From Mauremys mutica (taxonomy: Eukaryota; Chordata; Testudines; Geoemydidae), in the NCBI RefSeq assembly GCF_020497125.1, contig NC_059074.1, forward strand, positions 194,402,915-194,466,914: a DNA stretch of 64,000 bases, in the 5' to 3' direction. Below are positions 33,690 to 46,316 of the stretch, piece after piece. A model generated the notes under the pieces. It was given only the letters and a program-made list of their open reading frames with translations, did not search any database and had not been told where the DNA came from. How positions within the stretch are numbered: the first letter of the stretch is position 1; the number at the start of each line of letters is the position of its first letter. A program made the translations under genes and the position numbers.

Positions 33690-36600
33690 GATGCTCAAAC
33701 TAGAATTAATGAAACTGTGTGAAAAGGGAAGGGTTGCATGTGGTGTAGGGAGCATCAGTGTTTTGGGGTTTTTTTTAATCTCTCCTATGTTTGATTCATG
33801 ACCAGCCTTTTCCTGAGCAAAAAGTAGTGCAGTTTCTCTATGTTTGCTTATAAAATTCACTTCAGTATTGACTACCAAGGGAAAATGAAGGTCCCCTCCT
33901 GAAGGACACCATCAACTTTAAAATCACATTTCTGTATGTATGATTTTGAATCTGCTGTTAAATTGTAATGCCTAAGATTAGTGAAATATTTTTTTCTCTC
34001 TTGTTTTCAGTTGGCTTACTTTGTGCATCAGACAGCACTTTGTGGGCAGTCACTTTCCACTGTTCCTCCCCCGGGCAATTTCTTCTTGGGTGAAAAGATC
34101 CTTATAAATATAAAAAAAAGAAGCAGAAAAACCTTTACACATTTTAAAGGGATTTTAAGGCTATATTTAATGTTGTTTATTTTAATGCCAGAAAAGGGAA
34201 TTTCTTAACATTTTGTTGGGTATGTTATAATCAAAGTAAGGTCACACCTGTCCTTATAGGGTAGGTGTTTTCTGCTTTTTCTACATCTAATTTAAAACTA
34301 AAACAAAACTGTATGTACAGCTATGGAATGCTCTCCCAAGTCTAATTTCTCTGTTCTTCCTGCTGCTAGGAAAGAAAGCTCCCACTGGCTTATGACAGGG
34401 GTAGGCTTCCTCTCCCCATCCCTAACCAAATGATCGGCTGTGGCAGCATGTTGGGGACTGGGGAGGGAAGGAGAAGCCAAAGAGATCCAGAGAGCTATAC
34501 AGTATTTCACAGAGGGCAGCACTCCCGTGTTTTCCTCACAAGTGAGAGCTGGAGAGGAAATACATTGAGCAAATTACCTCAGGTCTCAGTTCAAGGCACA
34601 GGGTGCAGTTTTCCTTGCCCTCAGGTACCTGGATTCTCAAGAGGAGAAGATGGAGGGCCTGGGGAGTAGAGGTCTGCTGGAGCCTAATTTTTAAGGCCTA
34701 CCCAGACCCAACCCCTCCCGTCCCCCTGAACCAGAGTCAGTGCTGCTGCCTCCTGCTTGTGGGGTCAATGCGACTGCAGCCGTATGTGTTAACTGTAGTA
34801 AATGCAAGCGCACTGGGCAGGTCTGCTTCACTGCTTGTCAGTTTCTTGACCCCCCTCAGTGGCACTCACACTCTCTTCTACTGGGGCTGTCTTGAGATTT
34901 GAGCGGGGGATAAGGGGCAGGGTTGAGGGATGGTGTCATCTCAGTCTGGCAAATGTCTGAGGGACGAGAGGGTTCCTCTTTCTCCACTGATACATATCTT
35001 CATTTGCTGCTTCCTCCTTTTGTCAGCAGGTGCGCGAGCTGGTTTTTTGCAGAGGCATGACAAAGAACTTTAAGGGTTCCCCCCCCCCCCTTTTTTTTTT
35101 TAAACCTAAACTTAGCTAACAATGATGTTGGTGTGCAAGGCAGAACAGAGCACAGCTCGTAACTCTGTATTGGCTGGGCAAGTCTTAACCATAGTAAATA
35201 TTTGACTGTCAGGAAAGCAAGCAATATTAAATATAAAATAAGTCATTTTTTATTTTAGCATATTAACCTGGGTCAAGGTGCTTTTACATACTTTAAAAAG
35301 GCAGTTTTGGGAGAACAGCTATGTAAAATGAGTATTTTTAGAGTCATTTTTCAACTATAACCATAGCTGAAAACATGCCTGGGATCTTCCCATACTCCAG
35401 AGAAAGTCAGGGTTGGTGAAAATTAACTGCATATTTGCAAAATCTCTTATTTGGTGACAAAGCAAGAGGGAGAAGAAAGTTTCACTTCACACATGCATCA
35501 GGTCATAAAGCAAGTTGGCATAAGCAGAATTTTGTAAAATAATTATTTGACCTATAAACTGAAAACACTTGACAGTGAATAAATAGGGGGCACTTCATAT
35601 GCAGTAGGAATGGAATATGGAATGGGATGTAGTTTCTTGACCAAAACTATACTCTGAAAGGGGCACACTTTGAAGTTTTACACTATGTTAAGCTAGTTAG
35701 CTGAATATTTATATTGAGAGAAACATTTGAAGTCATTTACTTTTCATACCTTTTAAGGTATATTACAGCCAAATTTTTTATTTCTGTGTTCAGTTTGGCT
35801 ATTTTTAATCTATCTTAAATTGCGGCAATAACTTGTACAAGTTGAGGTATGTAAATATAACTACTGTGGTGTGGTACTTTGTAGTTTGGGTATCAAACAG
35901 TTATTTAAGTTGTGTACACTAAACACTTATTAATTTATATTCATAGTTTGGTTAGAGTGCAACTCCAGATGGAATACTGCAGGAAACAAATAGTTAATTT
36001 GGAGATATAGACTGTATTAAAGATGAAACCACAAAGCAGACACATTTGAGTTATTTTCCAAAGTAAGAGAAGAATGCCCCAGTTCAGACTGTTGAATGCT
36101 TTCAGTACAAACAAGTTGCAGCTGACCCTACAGTATTTAGGAACATCCCCGGCTTTGAAATTCTCTGTCACTTCCTGCTTTGGTGAAGATGTTCTGGAAT
36201 TCATTATTCTCTAACATCAGACACCAGGAGCCTCGCTATAACCCATGAAACTTGGGGTGCCTGTTATCCACAAAATAAATCATTTTGCCGTTCATTAATG
36301 GCACTATCTTCATGAAACAGGGAGGTGGCATTGGGTATCAGAGAAGGGAACGTTTTCTTTGAAAGTAAGATCAATTTTTTCTGTGCTTACTGTCCTCCAT
36401 TGTCAGGGTTTTACTCATGGGCTTCACTCCTCTTTATTTTAGTTTTCACCTTAAGTTTATTCTTAAACTGAATGACTCAGATTTCTTGTGGCTCCCAGAT
36501 TATATGAAGGTTCATTTGATACTTTAAAATAGCTACTGGAATAGAACAAATGGATGTGGGTTTAAGTTGTTTGGGGGTTTGTGATTAAAAACAACAGAAA

Positions 36601-38579
36601 AGTATACTGCACCAGAGGTCATCCAGAACTGCACTATTCCTGAGATGTACTATATAAGGACAAATTTAATGGTTTCAAAATATTAGTAGAATAATTTATT
36701 TTGTATATAGTTTACTGTGTCTCTATTGGATTCTTGTAGAAGACAGTAAATATATGCTTCAGAAAAGGAAGAAAATGTTAATGTTTGCAATCAAATATAA
36801 CCAGGTTAGCCTTGTGTGAAGGAGACCAACCAGTTTTGGGCTTGCTTTCTTTTTAATTGATTTTTATTCCTTTCTGTTAATATTATAAATCTTTCCATTG
36901 CAGAACTCTTTTGGGGATATGCCATCCAGACAATGGCCTTTTGCCCTGATTTCAGGTGGTGCCTAAGGAAGCACTATCCCCAGTTATGCCAGTTTAAATC
37001 CATCTCTCTGGCAGCACCCTGCCACATTGTGAGACGTTTTCTAAACCAAAACGGCTACTGGGTGAACCAGTAAGGCAATACCAAATAAGTTAATCTTTCA
37101 AATAAAGAATGTGTGTGAAATTAAATGATTCTGTGTGTAGAATGAGTTAATCTTGAAGTCTTTATTTGTTCATATGCAATAATTGTCTTAAATGGAAACC
37201 TTTACCTTAATTGCACAATTTGTCATGACTGGCAAAATCTGTGGCTGTAGTACCAAACTTGAGCTCTGACACTGCATCTGTAATACAGTATTTACCTGAG
37301 GAAAGCTGTCATCAGATTACTAATGCAGCATATTATTTTAGAAAAAGCCAATGGAAAAGGAACCCTATTTTGTTGTATATCATCTATGCAGCTTTAGCTA
37401 CAGTGCCAACATTATGACTTGTAAAGGTTTCTAAACTAGGTGAATAGCAATATCTGTGGCTAGTGAAGTAAATAGGCCATGTTCCAGATCTACAAGCTTT
37501 CTGGGCAAGTAACAGAGGTCTTTGGTGGGCTTGTGTAAAGACGCTTTTGTTGCAGCTGTCCTTGTATAGAGTAATAGGACCTGCAGCTGGGAGGCTTTTG
37601 CCAATATCTTAAGCATCACAAAAACAAATATTCACTCAAAATAACATTTAAAAAAATAAACATCTACTTCTTCCTATTTTCATAGTTAGCTTATTTCCTC
37701 AGTGTCATGGTTTTGTCTCCAGTACTGTAGATTAATAATCTTCAGAGGACCAGGACCTTCCTAGAAGTATTTCCTGTACATGTTTATCTGTCTTTATCAA
37801 ATTAGTTTTTATTAGTTCTTTTTAAATTTTGCTCTGAATGATAGGAAATTGTCCATAGTAATAAAGCTTTTTGCTAGAAAAATCTCAATGAAGCATTGTT
37901 GGGGGGTTAAAGTGCCTTTTGTAGGTTTTAGCCAATGGCATCCTTTAGGACATCTGCATGTAGCCTCAAATTCTAGAGGTCACCATCTTTGTGTTAGTTT
38001 TGGCTCGGCATTACTTTAGCTAAATTTAATATTCCGTAGTAAGTGAAGCTAGAATCCTTTTGTCTACACACTGCCTGGTTCTGCAGAAGGGATACTGCTC
38101 AATCTAATATCAGCTCAAAGACTGCAGTCGTTGGATGGAAGGGCCTACATAAGTGAGGTATTAACTTTTAATCAACAGTTTGTACTACGGTACTAAACCC
38201 AGACCCCTTGTTTTCTTGAACATCTTCAGTGGGATGGGAGCAGTCATTCTCCTAACTATGCTATTAACTTGTTTCCCATCCAGCTAAACTAAGCTCAGCT
38301 TTTGAATAGATGTCCTTTAGTCACCCTAAAATATATTTAGGATGGGGATCAATTCCAGAATCCACTACAGACCCATTATGAAACTTTTGATTCAGTCTTA
38401 ATGATCCAAATTGTGGATGTGGTTTCTGTGTTCTAACCCAGAATTGATGGGTGTGAAAATCTTGACTGTTGACTGGCTGCCTCTGCCTTGACTGATGGGT
38501 TTAAGGACAAGACATAATTTTGGATTAGTGTAACTAGACCACAGAAACAAATGATTATTTAGAACTTACCTTCTTTGGG
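33690..38579. other. Long AT-rich intron stretch, nothing recognised
   Basis: About 4.9 kb with no bounded element, tandem repeat or gene that I can support. A C8-T run lies near 35080-35100. The frame 33981-34208 (+) follows an acceptor-like gttttcag at 34010 but shows no homology or donor. 34603-34902 (+) is likewise unassigned. Such repeat-poor intron stretches are candidates for conserved non-coding elements, but this cannot be judged from one sequence. Confidence 0.45.
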
Positions 38580-38580
38580 A

Positions 38581-38608
38581 AGAGGAGCAGGCTTCAGACT
38601 GCTCCTCT
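38581..38608. repeat. Short perfect hairpin
   Basis: AGAGGAGCAG, eight bases, CTGCTCCTCT: an exact 10-bp stem with an 8-base loop. Too short for a microRNA precursor, and no further pairing outside was noticed. Confidence 0.7.
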
Positions 38609-41600
38609 CAGGAAAATCAGTTCTCAGCTCCACTGTTGAACAGCTAGATCACTGTGTAATCAAGGACTATAAAAATGTTCCCCATTTTATAGAGGAGGAG
38701 AACATGCTAGCTAATGGGATGTAGTTCTGTTGAAGGGGCCTGTATGTGCTACAGAAAACACGGTGGTAGAAAACCTGGTTTTAAAATTGTTTCAGTTACC
38801 ATGTTGTTTATCTCCATTGTAGACCGGACATAATGTGGTGTTTTTATAATTGTTCTCCAGTCTTTCACAACACCTTATACTTCAGTGGCTACTGGACAGT
38901 GGAAGATGCTGTCAAACCAGGCCCACAGCCCAGCATATTAAAGATATTGGAATGGGTGTTCACGATTTAAAACTTAGTGTGATGGGCTAATTAACTTGAA
39001 GTACAGTGACTTCCCAGTCTTTGCTGGAGATCAGTATGTCACTCTTCATCTCTTTGAGATAAGTGAACAAGTTCCCAGAACATTTCCTGCTGGACTTTCT
39101 GTGGATTGGCATCAGCTGTAGCCTTGCATGAAGCTCACCTATCCTGTCTTTCTAAACAGTGTAAATGCCCTAGTGATTGAGCAAATGAAAAGCAGGGGTT
39201 AGTGACCAGTCTGAGAGAGTAGAAAGAGCTGCTGCCTCTGAGTAAACAGATGGGCTAAAGCCCAACTTCGAATGCCTGGACTTAAGAACCCCCATAGAAA
39301 TGGGGGAGGATTCCTGAAGTGTTCATGTGGTTATGCAAATTCTGTTTGGGGATGAGTAGCTGGCTTTCTGCCTAGACTTTCTGTTTGGAATTGAACTCTT
39401 GCATTAAGCACCAACTTCTTAAAATCGCTAAATCCATTAAAGCTGGGTTGATCTGTTAGGCCTCCAGTAACTTACACTTTTCTTGGCAACATGTTAAGTT
39501 TCTGTGGCATGTGCTGAATTACACCACTATCCCCAATATCCCAGTTGTTATGACTTATCTCCTCCTCCACGCTGCACTTGCAGTGAAGAAAATGTAGGTT
39601 TGAAAGTTTGCATTGCCGTGATGCTGGCATTGATAAATGGGCAACTTACTCCAGATAAAAAAGGGAGCCTGTCTGGCTTCCTTTTTCTCCAGTCCTTTAT
39701 AGAGTCTAATTTTTAATACTGCCAGGCACCTCCAGATTTTCTAATTACATGGAAATCTGATGTGGACTTCAGACATAAGGAATAGATTTTTATTAGTTGC
39801 CTAAGGTAGCTAAAGGTAAAATGGCATAATCTTTGTGGTTTTCTTCTGCTCCTGTACAAAACAAAATTAGTCTATTTTAGACATGTGACCTCTGAAGCAG
39901 CCCCTTAAATTTAATACTGGAAGCACCACTTGGTTAGATTCAAGGAGATGTGGATTTGGTGCTGGATGTTAACAGTATCGGCAAGTGAATTATGATGTCC
40001 CCCTGTTAATTATTCTGAGAAGTATATATTAATTATTTTAAGGCGGATAGCATATGTATAATACCGTGTAATTACCAACAATATGTACATGTTCTCTCTG
40101 AAAATTCATTTCTAGTGGACACAGGGCGTTGGATAATCCCCTTGGCAGTTTGTGCTTGCTTAATCGTCTTGTTTCTGAGCCAAAACATCCTGTTCGAATA
40201 TGGGCATGGACCTTCCATCTGTGTACGTGACCTCACCATGGCACCTGGGGAACACGTTGCCATTAGATCAGCCTTTTTAAAAGATTTTTTTTTTACTTTC
40301 TGCATTTTAACAATGCTGATCTGTTCCATTGATGCATGTTCATTATGCACAGTAAAGCACTGATCATTTTTATTCAACTTGGTGTGTAAATTCTGGTGTG
40401 ATTTATTTTTGTGCTGTATCTCTATCCATTTTCCTGTTGGGAAATTGATCCGAAAGTGTGTCCATTTCAAAGTAGAAGCACCTACCTTTCAAGTGTAGGA
40501 TTTTCTCTTTTGTCATTCCTCCAGCTCCAGAGACAATATAGACATAGTGTAACTGGCTGAAGCCCCCATTTTTAGCTCATGTACAGGAGTCTCTTGCTCT
40601 TTCTGTAAAACATTGGGGAATTTTATGTCACCATTATCTGAATTAAATCTCAGCTAAATCTGGGTTTCGGCAAAATTTGGCAATTTGGGGTCCAGATAGG
40701 CATCTGTTGTTCCACTAGCATCCGCTAAATACATGTGGTTTGGATATACCCGCAATTAGGGCAAGTGAAATTCAGGTAGGAAAAATGAGCAAAATGAAAA
40801 TGTTCAACATTTTGTGAAATCGGTCAGCAAAATTCAGACACAAACTCTAGTCACCATCCTAGCAACTATTCTTTTTGGGTGAATGGGGTGACAAGTCAGA
40901 AGGTAGGTAATTCCCACCCTCCTGCCATCCTTTGAGTTAGGTATATTTTAAAAATTTAAGAAGGGAGGGGGGAAATCTGACTTTTGACAAGCAAATACCT
41001 CATAAGGAAATTTATACGTTGCCCTCGCTGGTGCTGTTCTCACAGAAAAATAGAAACCACAATGTTGACAAAGGGTGGACACAGAAAATGTCATTGTCTG
41101 TGCATATTCTGAAAAATGCTAAAGATTGGTGTCGTTAGAAGAAAAGCATATGCTGTAAACTGGTGCTTTCTTGGTACTGAGGGTCTTCAGGTTGGTGTGT
41201 ATTATCGATTTAAAACATCCAGTTCAGAGACTGCTAATAAATACATGGAATCTGGCAAGACTCTAGCTTTTCTTTTCCAAAGAAAACAAGCAGAAAAACA
41301 AATCCATCTGACTTCCAGTTGAAATCTTACAGGATGAATTAAAATATCCATCGCTGCAATAATTATTATGCACAAAATTGAAGAGAATGTAAATTTTATC
41401 TTTTTATCTAAAGGGTCCTAAATCTCATATGCAAACAAGTAACTGTAGCTGTCACAAATTGCTCAGAGCCATTGGCCTCAGTAGTATTGAGCTGGATACT
41501 TTTAAACAAATACATTTTGTTGCCATGGTTGTCAAGCAAGTGGATTTTTCAGTTTGAAGCTGCAAGGAATATTACCTCTGCAGCTTGTCATGTAGTCTGG

Positions 41601-42442
41601 ACCCTTTTATTTTATAACGAGGTGTCCATCTACACTAGATCATGGAATTGTCAAGTGTACACAATACCCAGGCGTTTGAAGGAATGCCTGCAATCATTGC
41701 CAAATTCGTAGACCAGAAGTGGACAGGAAATGCTGGTACAAGCCCACTGTATATGACACTGTTTGCCTTTCAGTACACACATTCTCCAGCATCTGTTGAT
41801 GTATGGGGGGGAAGGGGTCACTTGTTGTTACCATTTAGTATTGACTGTATACTGGCATGTGTAGCAGCCCAACTATATTTTCACATGAAATGAAACAATT
41901 TGTCAAGAGTCAAACTGGAGTTGAGCACACTGCTCTGATTTCCAAACAATCACGATTGCCCTTTTTTAAGGGGAGGCTTCTTCTGAGAACCCTGTACAGT
42001 CTCCTATAAAGCTTCTAGGGATCAAATAAAGAGAAATGGTTACATTTGAAAGGCCAAAGCTTCTCTTGTTTTAAAAAAAAAAAAAAATCTCTTCGGGGTA
42101 GAAAAGAGAAACATTAAACTCTGAAAATAATAAAACCCAGGGAAATCCAGAAGTTCTCAGGCAGTTTCTCTTTTACTTCCTTAAAGGAGAGAAACTCGTT
42201 TCCTAAGAATTAGTAGTACTCTAGCTCTGAGTTAAGTGTTTTACTTCACCAGTAACATCATTGGCCTTAGTTTGTACCATTGTACTGGTTTGAACTGAAG
42301 AGCCCATTTGATTTCTAATGTGAAATCCTTCAGAGCCTCAGGCAGGGAGGCACTCAAAAGACGGTTTTCAAAAGTGCAATGGCCGTTAGCTTGTTTCAGA
42401 ATCCTGACAAGTAGGAGACAAGACATTAAATCTTAACACTGT
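38609..42442. other. Long AT-rich intron stretch, no gene recognised
   Basis: Non-coding. Opposed frames at 40072-40470 (-, 132 codons) and 40115-40363 (+, 82 codons, two hydrophobic stretches) overlap each other and show no domain or splice support. An A run lies near 42072. No bounded element seen. Confidence 0.45.
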
Positions 42443-42475
42443 TGAAGTCAATGGGAATTTTTACCATTGACTTCA
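42443..42475. repeat. Hairpin of the tgaagtcaatgg class
   Basis: TGAAGTCAATGG, nine bases, CCATTGACTTCA: an exact 12-bp inverted repeat. It is the core of a palindromic old repeat I recall as common in sauropsid genomes. Confidence 0.7.
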
Positions 42476-43362
42476 TTAAGGTCAGGATTTCACCCTACGA
42501 TCCTCAAGTTTATCGAATACCCAGTTTACTTTCTTTGCTCATCTGGTTATCTCATCCTAGTATTGCTGGTCTTTCACTGTGGGTATTTTTGTTTACACCT
42601 TTAGAGTTACAGGGTTCAGGAGCTCCCAGTCTTTGGGGGAAAATTTCTGAGACAGTAGAAATCAGTCTCCCCTTTTCCTCCTCTTTTTCCCCCAAACACA
42701 CGTACCTTTCAAGTCTGTTAAACAGATGTAACCTGCATGACCATGTGTTTTCTCACCACTGGCAAGTGGCAGGAGGGGGTGGTGTGGTCTTCTAACATCC
42801 CCCGGTTTTGCTAGCAGGAAATCACAACTAATTTTCAGTTTGGAAGAGCAACCAGTTTGGTTTGTTGGCATTCTAAAACACCTGAATTCCAGAATATACA
42901 AGAATTATAACATTGTGAGCATTCTGTAAGTGCCTGGGGATGAAAAACTATGGCCCTTTATAGATTTAGGGGGAAAAAGGAAACACTTCCATTGTTAGAA
43001 TGCCACACCACCACCTCTGTTTCCCATGATGACTAGATTGCTGTGCTGCTGCTGTCTGGAATTCCTCTTGTGTTGAGCGGCAAGGTGGTGGGAGGAGCAT
43101 AAAGTGCTCTGACTGTGAGTGTGGGGATAGTGATAGGGTAGTTTCGGCCCTGCTGTTATTGTCCAGGGACTTTATTATAAAAATATTAAAAAATTAAGTT
43201 TGTCAGGAAGTGGAGAACAGGAAGGAACAGGAAAAGGCCACTACTGCTTGCGGTATCCTTGCAGGAAGGAGAGGGAAGGAATCCTTGATACCTTTTTCTT
43301 GGTCCAATGGTGAGTACAAAAAATAAATCTTTAACTTCCATATAACAGCTTCTAGTTACAAC
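42476..43362. other. Intron 1 sequence, nothing recognised
   Basis: Non-coding. The frame 42442-42795 (+) has a hydrophobic N-terminal part but no homology. Confidence 0.45.
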
Positions 43363-43365
43363 TTA

Positions 43366-45493
43366 GGGTATGTCTACACTACGGGATTATTCCGATTTTA
43401 CATAAACCGGTTTAGTAAAACAGATTGTATAAAATCGAGTGCACATGGCCACACTAAGCACATTAATTCGGTGGTGTGCGTCCACGGTCCGAGGCTAGCA
43501 TCGATTTCTGGAGCGTTGCACTGTGGGTAGCTATTCCGTAGCTATCCCATAGTTCCCGCAGTCTCCCCTACCCCTTGGAATTCTGGGTTGAGATCCCAGT
43601 GCCTGATGGGGCAAAAATCATTGTCGCAGGTGGTTCTGGGTAAATGTCATCAGTCACTCCTTCCTCTGGGAAAGCAACGGCAGACAATCATTTCGCGCCC
43701 TTTTTCCCTGGATTGCCCTGGCAGACGCCATAGCATGGCAACCATGGAGACTGTTTTGCCTTTTGTCACTGTCACCGTATGTGTACTAGATGCCGCTGAC
43801 AGAGGCGATTCAGCAGCGCTACACAGCAGCATTCATTTGCTTTTGCATGATAGCACAGATGGTTATCAGCCGTTCTGTACCATCTGCTTCCATTGTAAAT
43901 TGACAATGAGATGATGGTTACCAGTCCTTCTGTACTGTACTCTCTGCTGCTATCATGGGTGCCCCTGGCTGAGGTCAGCCGGGGGCGCAAAAGACAAAAA
44001 TGGGAATGACTCCCCGAGTCAATCCCTCCTTTATGGTATCTAAAAATAGAATCAGTCCTGCCTAGAGTATGGGGCAAGTGTACTAGAGAACCAGTGTATC
44101 AGAGAACCAGAGAGCACAGCCTCTCCGTGTCAGATCCCGCAGAAATGATGAGCTGCATGCCTTTCACAGGGGGTGCCCCTGCAACAACCCCACCTGTTGC
44201 TTCCCTCCTCCCCCATCCTTCCTGGGCTACCGTTGCAGTGTCCCCCCATTTGTGTGATGAAGTAATAAAGAATGCAGGAATAAGAAACAGTGACTTGTTA
44301 GTGAGATAAAATGAGGGGAAGGCAGCTTCCAGCTGCTATGATAGTCCAGACAGGACATTAAGCAGTGTGTGGGAGAGGAGCCCAGCATCCCGCTGCTATG
44401 ATAGTCCAGGCAGAACAGAATCTTTTCTTTACACATGAAGGGTGGGGGCTGATGGAGCTCAGCCCCCTGTTGCTATGATGAAGACGGTTACCAGCCATCC
44501 AGTACCATCTACTGGGAAGTAGTAGCACTCATGGGCTGATGATGAGGACGGATACCAGTCCTTCTTTACTGCACCATCTGCCACAAGGCTGATGATGACG
44601 ATGGATATCAGTCATATTGTACCATCAGCCACCAAGGAGGCAGGGTGAGGATGCTACAGTTCACTGCCGCAGCATCGCGTCTACCAGCAGCATTCAGTAC
44701 ACATAGGGTGACATTTAAAAGAGTCAAGAGACGATTTTTTTCCCTTTTCCTTCTGGGGGTGGGGGTGGGGGGTAAATTGACGAGCTATGCCCTGAACCAC
44801 CCCGGACAATGTGTTTGACCCTACAGGCATTGGGAGCTCAGCCAAGAATGCAAATGCTTTTCGGAGACTGCAGGAACTGTGGGATAGCTTGAGTCCTCAG
44901 TCCCCCCTCCCTCCCTCCATGAGTGTCCATTTGATTCTTTGGCTTTCCGTTACGTTTGTCACACAGCAGCGTGCTGAGTCCCTGCTGTGGCCTCTGTCTG
45001 GAGATTTTTTTTAAAATGCTTTGGAATTTCGTCTTCTGTAACGGAGCTCTGATAGAACAGATTTGTCTGCCCATGCAGCGATCACATCTGTACGGTCCAT
45101 GCTGGAGCTCTTTTTGGATTTGGGACTGCATCGCCACCCGTGCTGATCAGAGCTCCACGCTGGGCAAACAGGAAATTATATTCAAAAGTTCGTGGGTCTT
45201 TTCCTGTCTACCTGGCCACTGCATCCGAGTTCAGATTGCTGTCCAGAGCGGTCACAGTGGTGCACTGTGGGATACCGCCCAGAGGCCAATACCGTCGATT
45301 TGCGGCCACACTAACCCTAATCCGATATGGTAATACCGATATTAGCGCTACTCCTCTCGTTGGGGAGGAGTACAGAAACCGGTTTAAAGAGCCCTTTGTA
45401 TCGATATAATGGGCCTCTTAGTGTGGACAGGTGCGGCGTTAAATCGGTTTAACACTCCTAAAATCGGTTTAAACGCGTAGTGTAGACCAGGCC
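43366..45493. mobile_element. PIF/Harbinger element, 2128 bp, TTA target duplication
   Basis: The left terminus GGGTATGTCTACACTACG and the reverse complement of the right terminus (GGCCTGGTCTACACTACG) match except for three bases near the outside. TTA flanks both ends (43363-43365 and 45494-45496), the duplication expected of PIF/Harbinger. Subterminal accggttta/taaatcggttt words also face each other. The interior has broken frames only (43588-43914 and 44956-45333 on +, others on -), so it is not autonomous. Tandem-like 'gatgaggacgg.taccag..' words occur at 43850-44630. I recall long copies of this family in turtles tied to Myb/SANT-like proteins, but I cannot show such a domain here. Confidence 0.92.
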
Positions 45494-45496
45494 TTA

Positions 45497-45989
45497 GATA
45501 ATGTTTTCACCCCTCTTAGCCATGAGAGGTGTTAGGACCCATCTGCGCTATGAAATGCTTACGCAATGATGTTTAACTTAGTGGGGGAACTGACTGTGTG
45601 TTAGAAACATTGTCTGGCCCTGACTCTGTGGACAGAATCAAAACCATGTTTAAAAAAAAATTCTTCACGCCTGATGTTTATAGACCATTTGTCTCTTATG
45701 AAATGCTTTGTCTACGCTATGAAGCCTAGTTGCCTAATATATTTAGGGATATTACTTTGGAATAGCATGGTTGTAAAAGAAGAACCCTGAGAGAATTACC
45801 TTGTTATATTTAGATCTACGCATTTTTATAGTCTTGCTTTTTTTCACCAGCAAATTAAATGTGCAGCATAGTGGGATCCTGCTATTGGTTGGGGGTGTTT
45901 TCAACACTACCTGACTACAAATAAGTAGACTTTCAACTATTTTTGAGACAAGCACACTGTAAAATTTGACACGATTCTTACGGGTGTAA
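45497..45989. other. Intron 1 sequence, nothing recognised
   Basis: About 490 AT-rich, non-coding bases between the Harbinger element and the next hAT MITE. Confidence 0.5.
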
Positions 45990-45997
45990 GGCTAGAG

Positions 45998-46308
45998 CAG
46001 GGGTCAGCAACCTTTCAGAAGCGGTGTGCCGAGTCTTCATTTATTCACTCTAATTTAAGGTTTCGTGTGCCAGTAATACATTTAAATGTTTTTAGAAGGT
46101 CTCTTTGTCTAAGTCTATAATATATAACTAAACTATTGTTGTATGTAAAGTAAATAAGGTTTTAAAAATGTTTAAGAAGCTTCATTTACAATTAAATTAA
46201 AATGCAGAGCCCCCCAGACCGGTGGCGAGGACCTGGGCAGTGTGAGTGCCACTGAAAATCAGCTCACGTCCTGCCTTCGGCATGTGTCCCATAGGTTGCC
46301 TACCCCTG
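45998..46308 (+). mobile_element. hAT-type MITE, 311 bp, copy 2
   Basis: Ends CAGGGGTCAGCAACCTTTC and GGTTGCCTACCCCTG, with an exact 8-bp duplication GGCTAGAG on both sides (45990-45997 and 46309-46316). It has the same length and orientation as copy 1 at 10794-11104 and is nearly alignable without gaps. Non-coding. Confidence 0.95.
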
Positions 46309-46316
46309 GGCTAGAG

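Noticed and set aside
34010..34208. Candidate exon after an acceptor-like gttttcag
   Set aside because: The frame has no homology, no donor was found, and AG after a T-rich run is frequent by chance in this intron.
40072..40470. Opposed ORFs of 132 (-) and 82 (+) codons, the latter with two hydrophobic stretches
   Set aside because: They overlap in antisense, have no recognised domain and no acceptor/donor context, and low-complexity T runs produce the hydrophobic parts.
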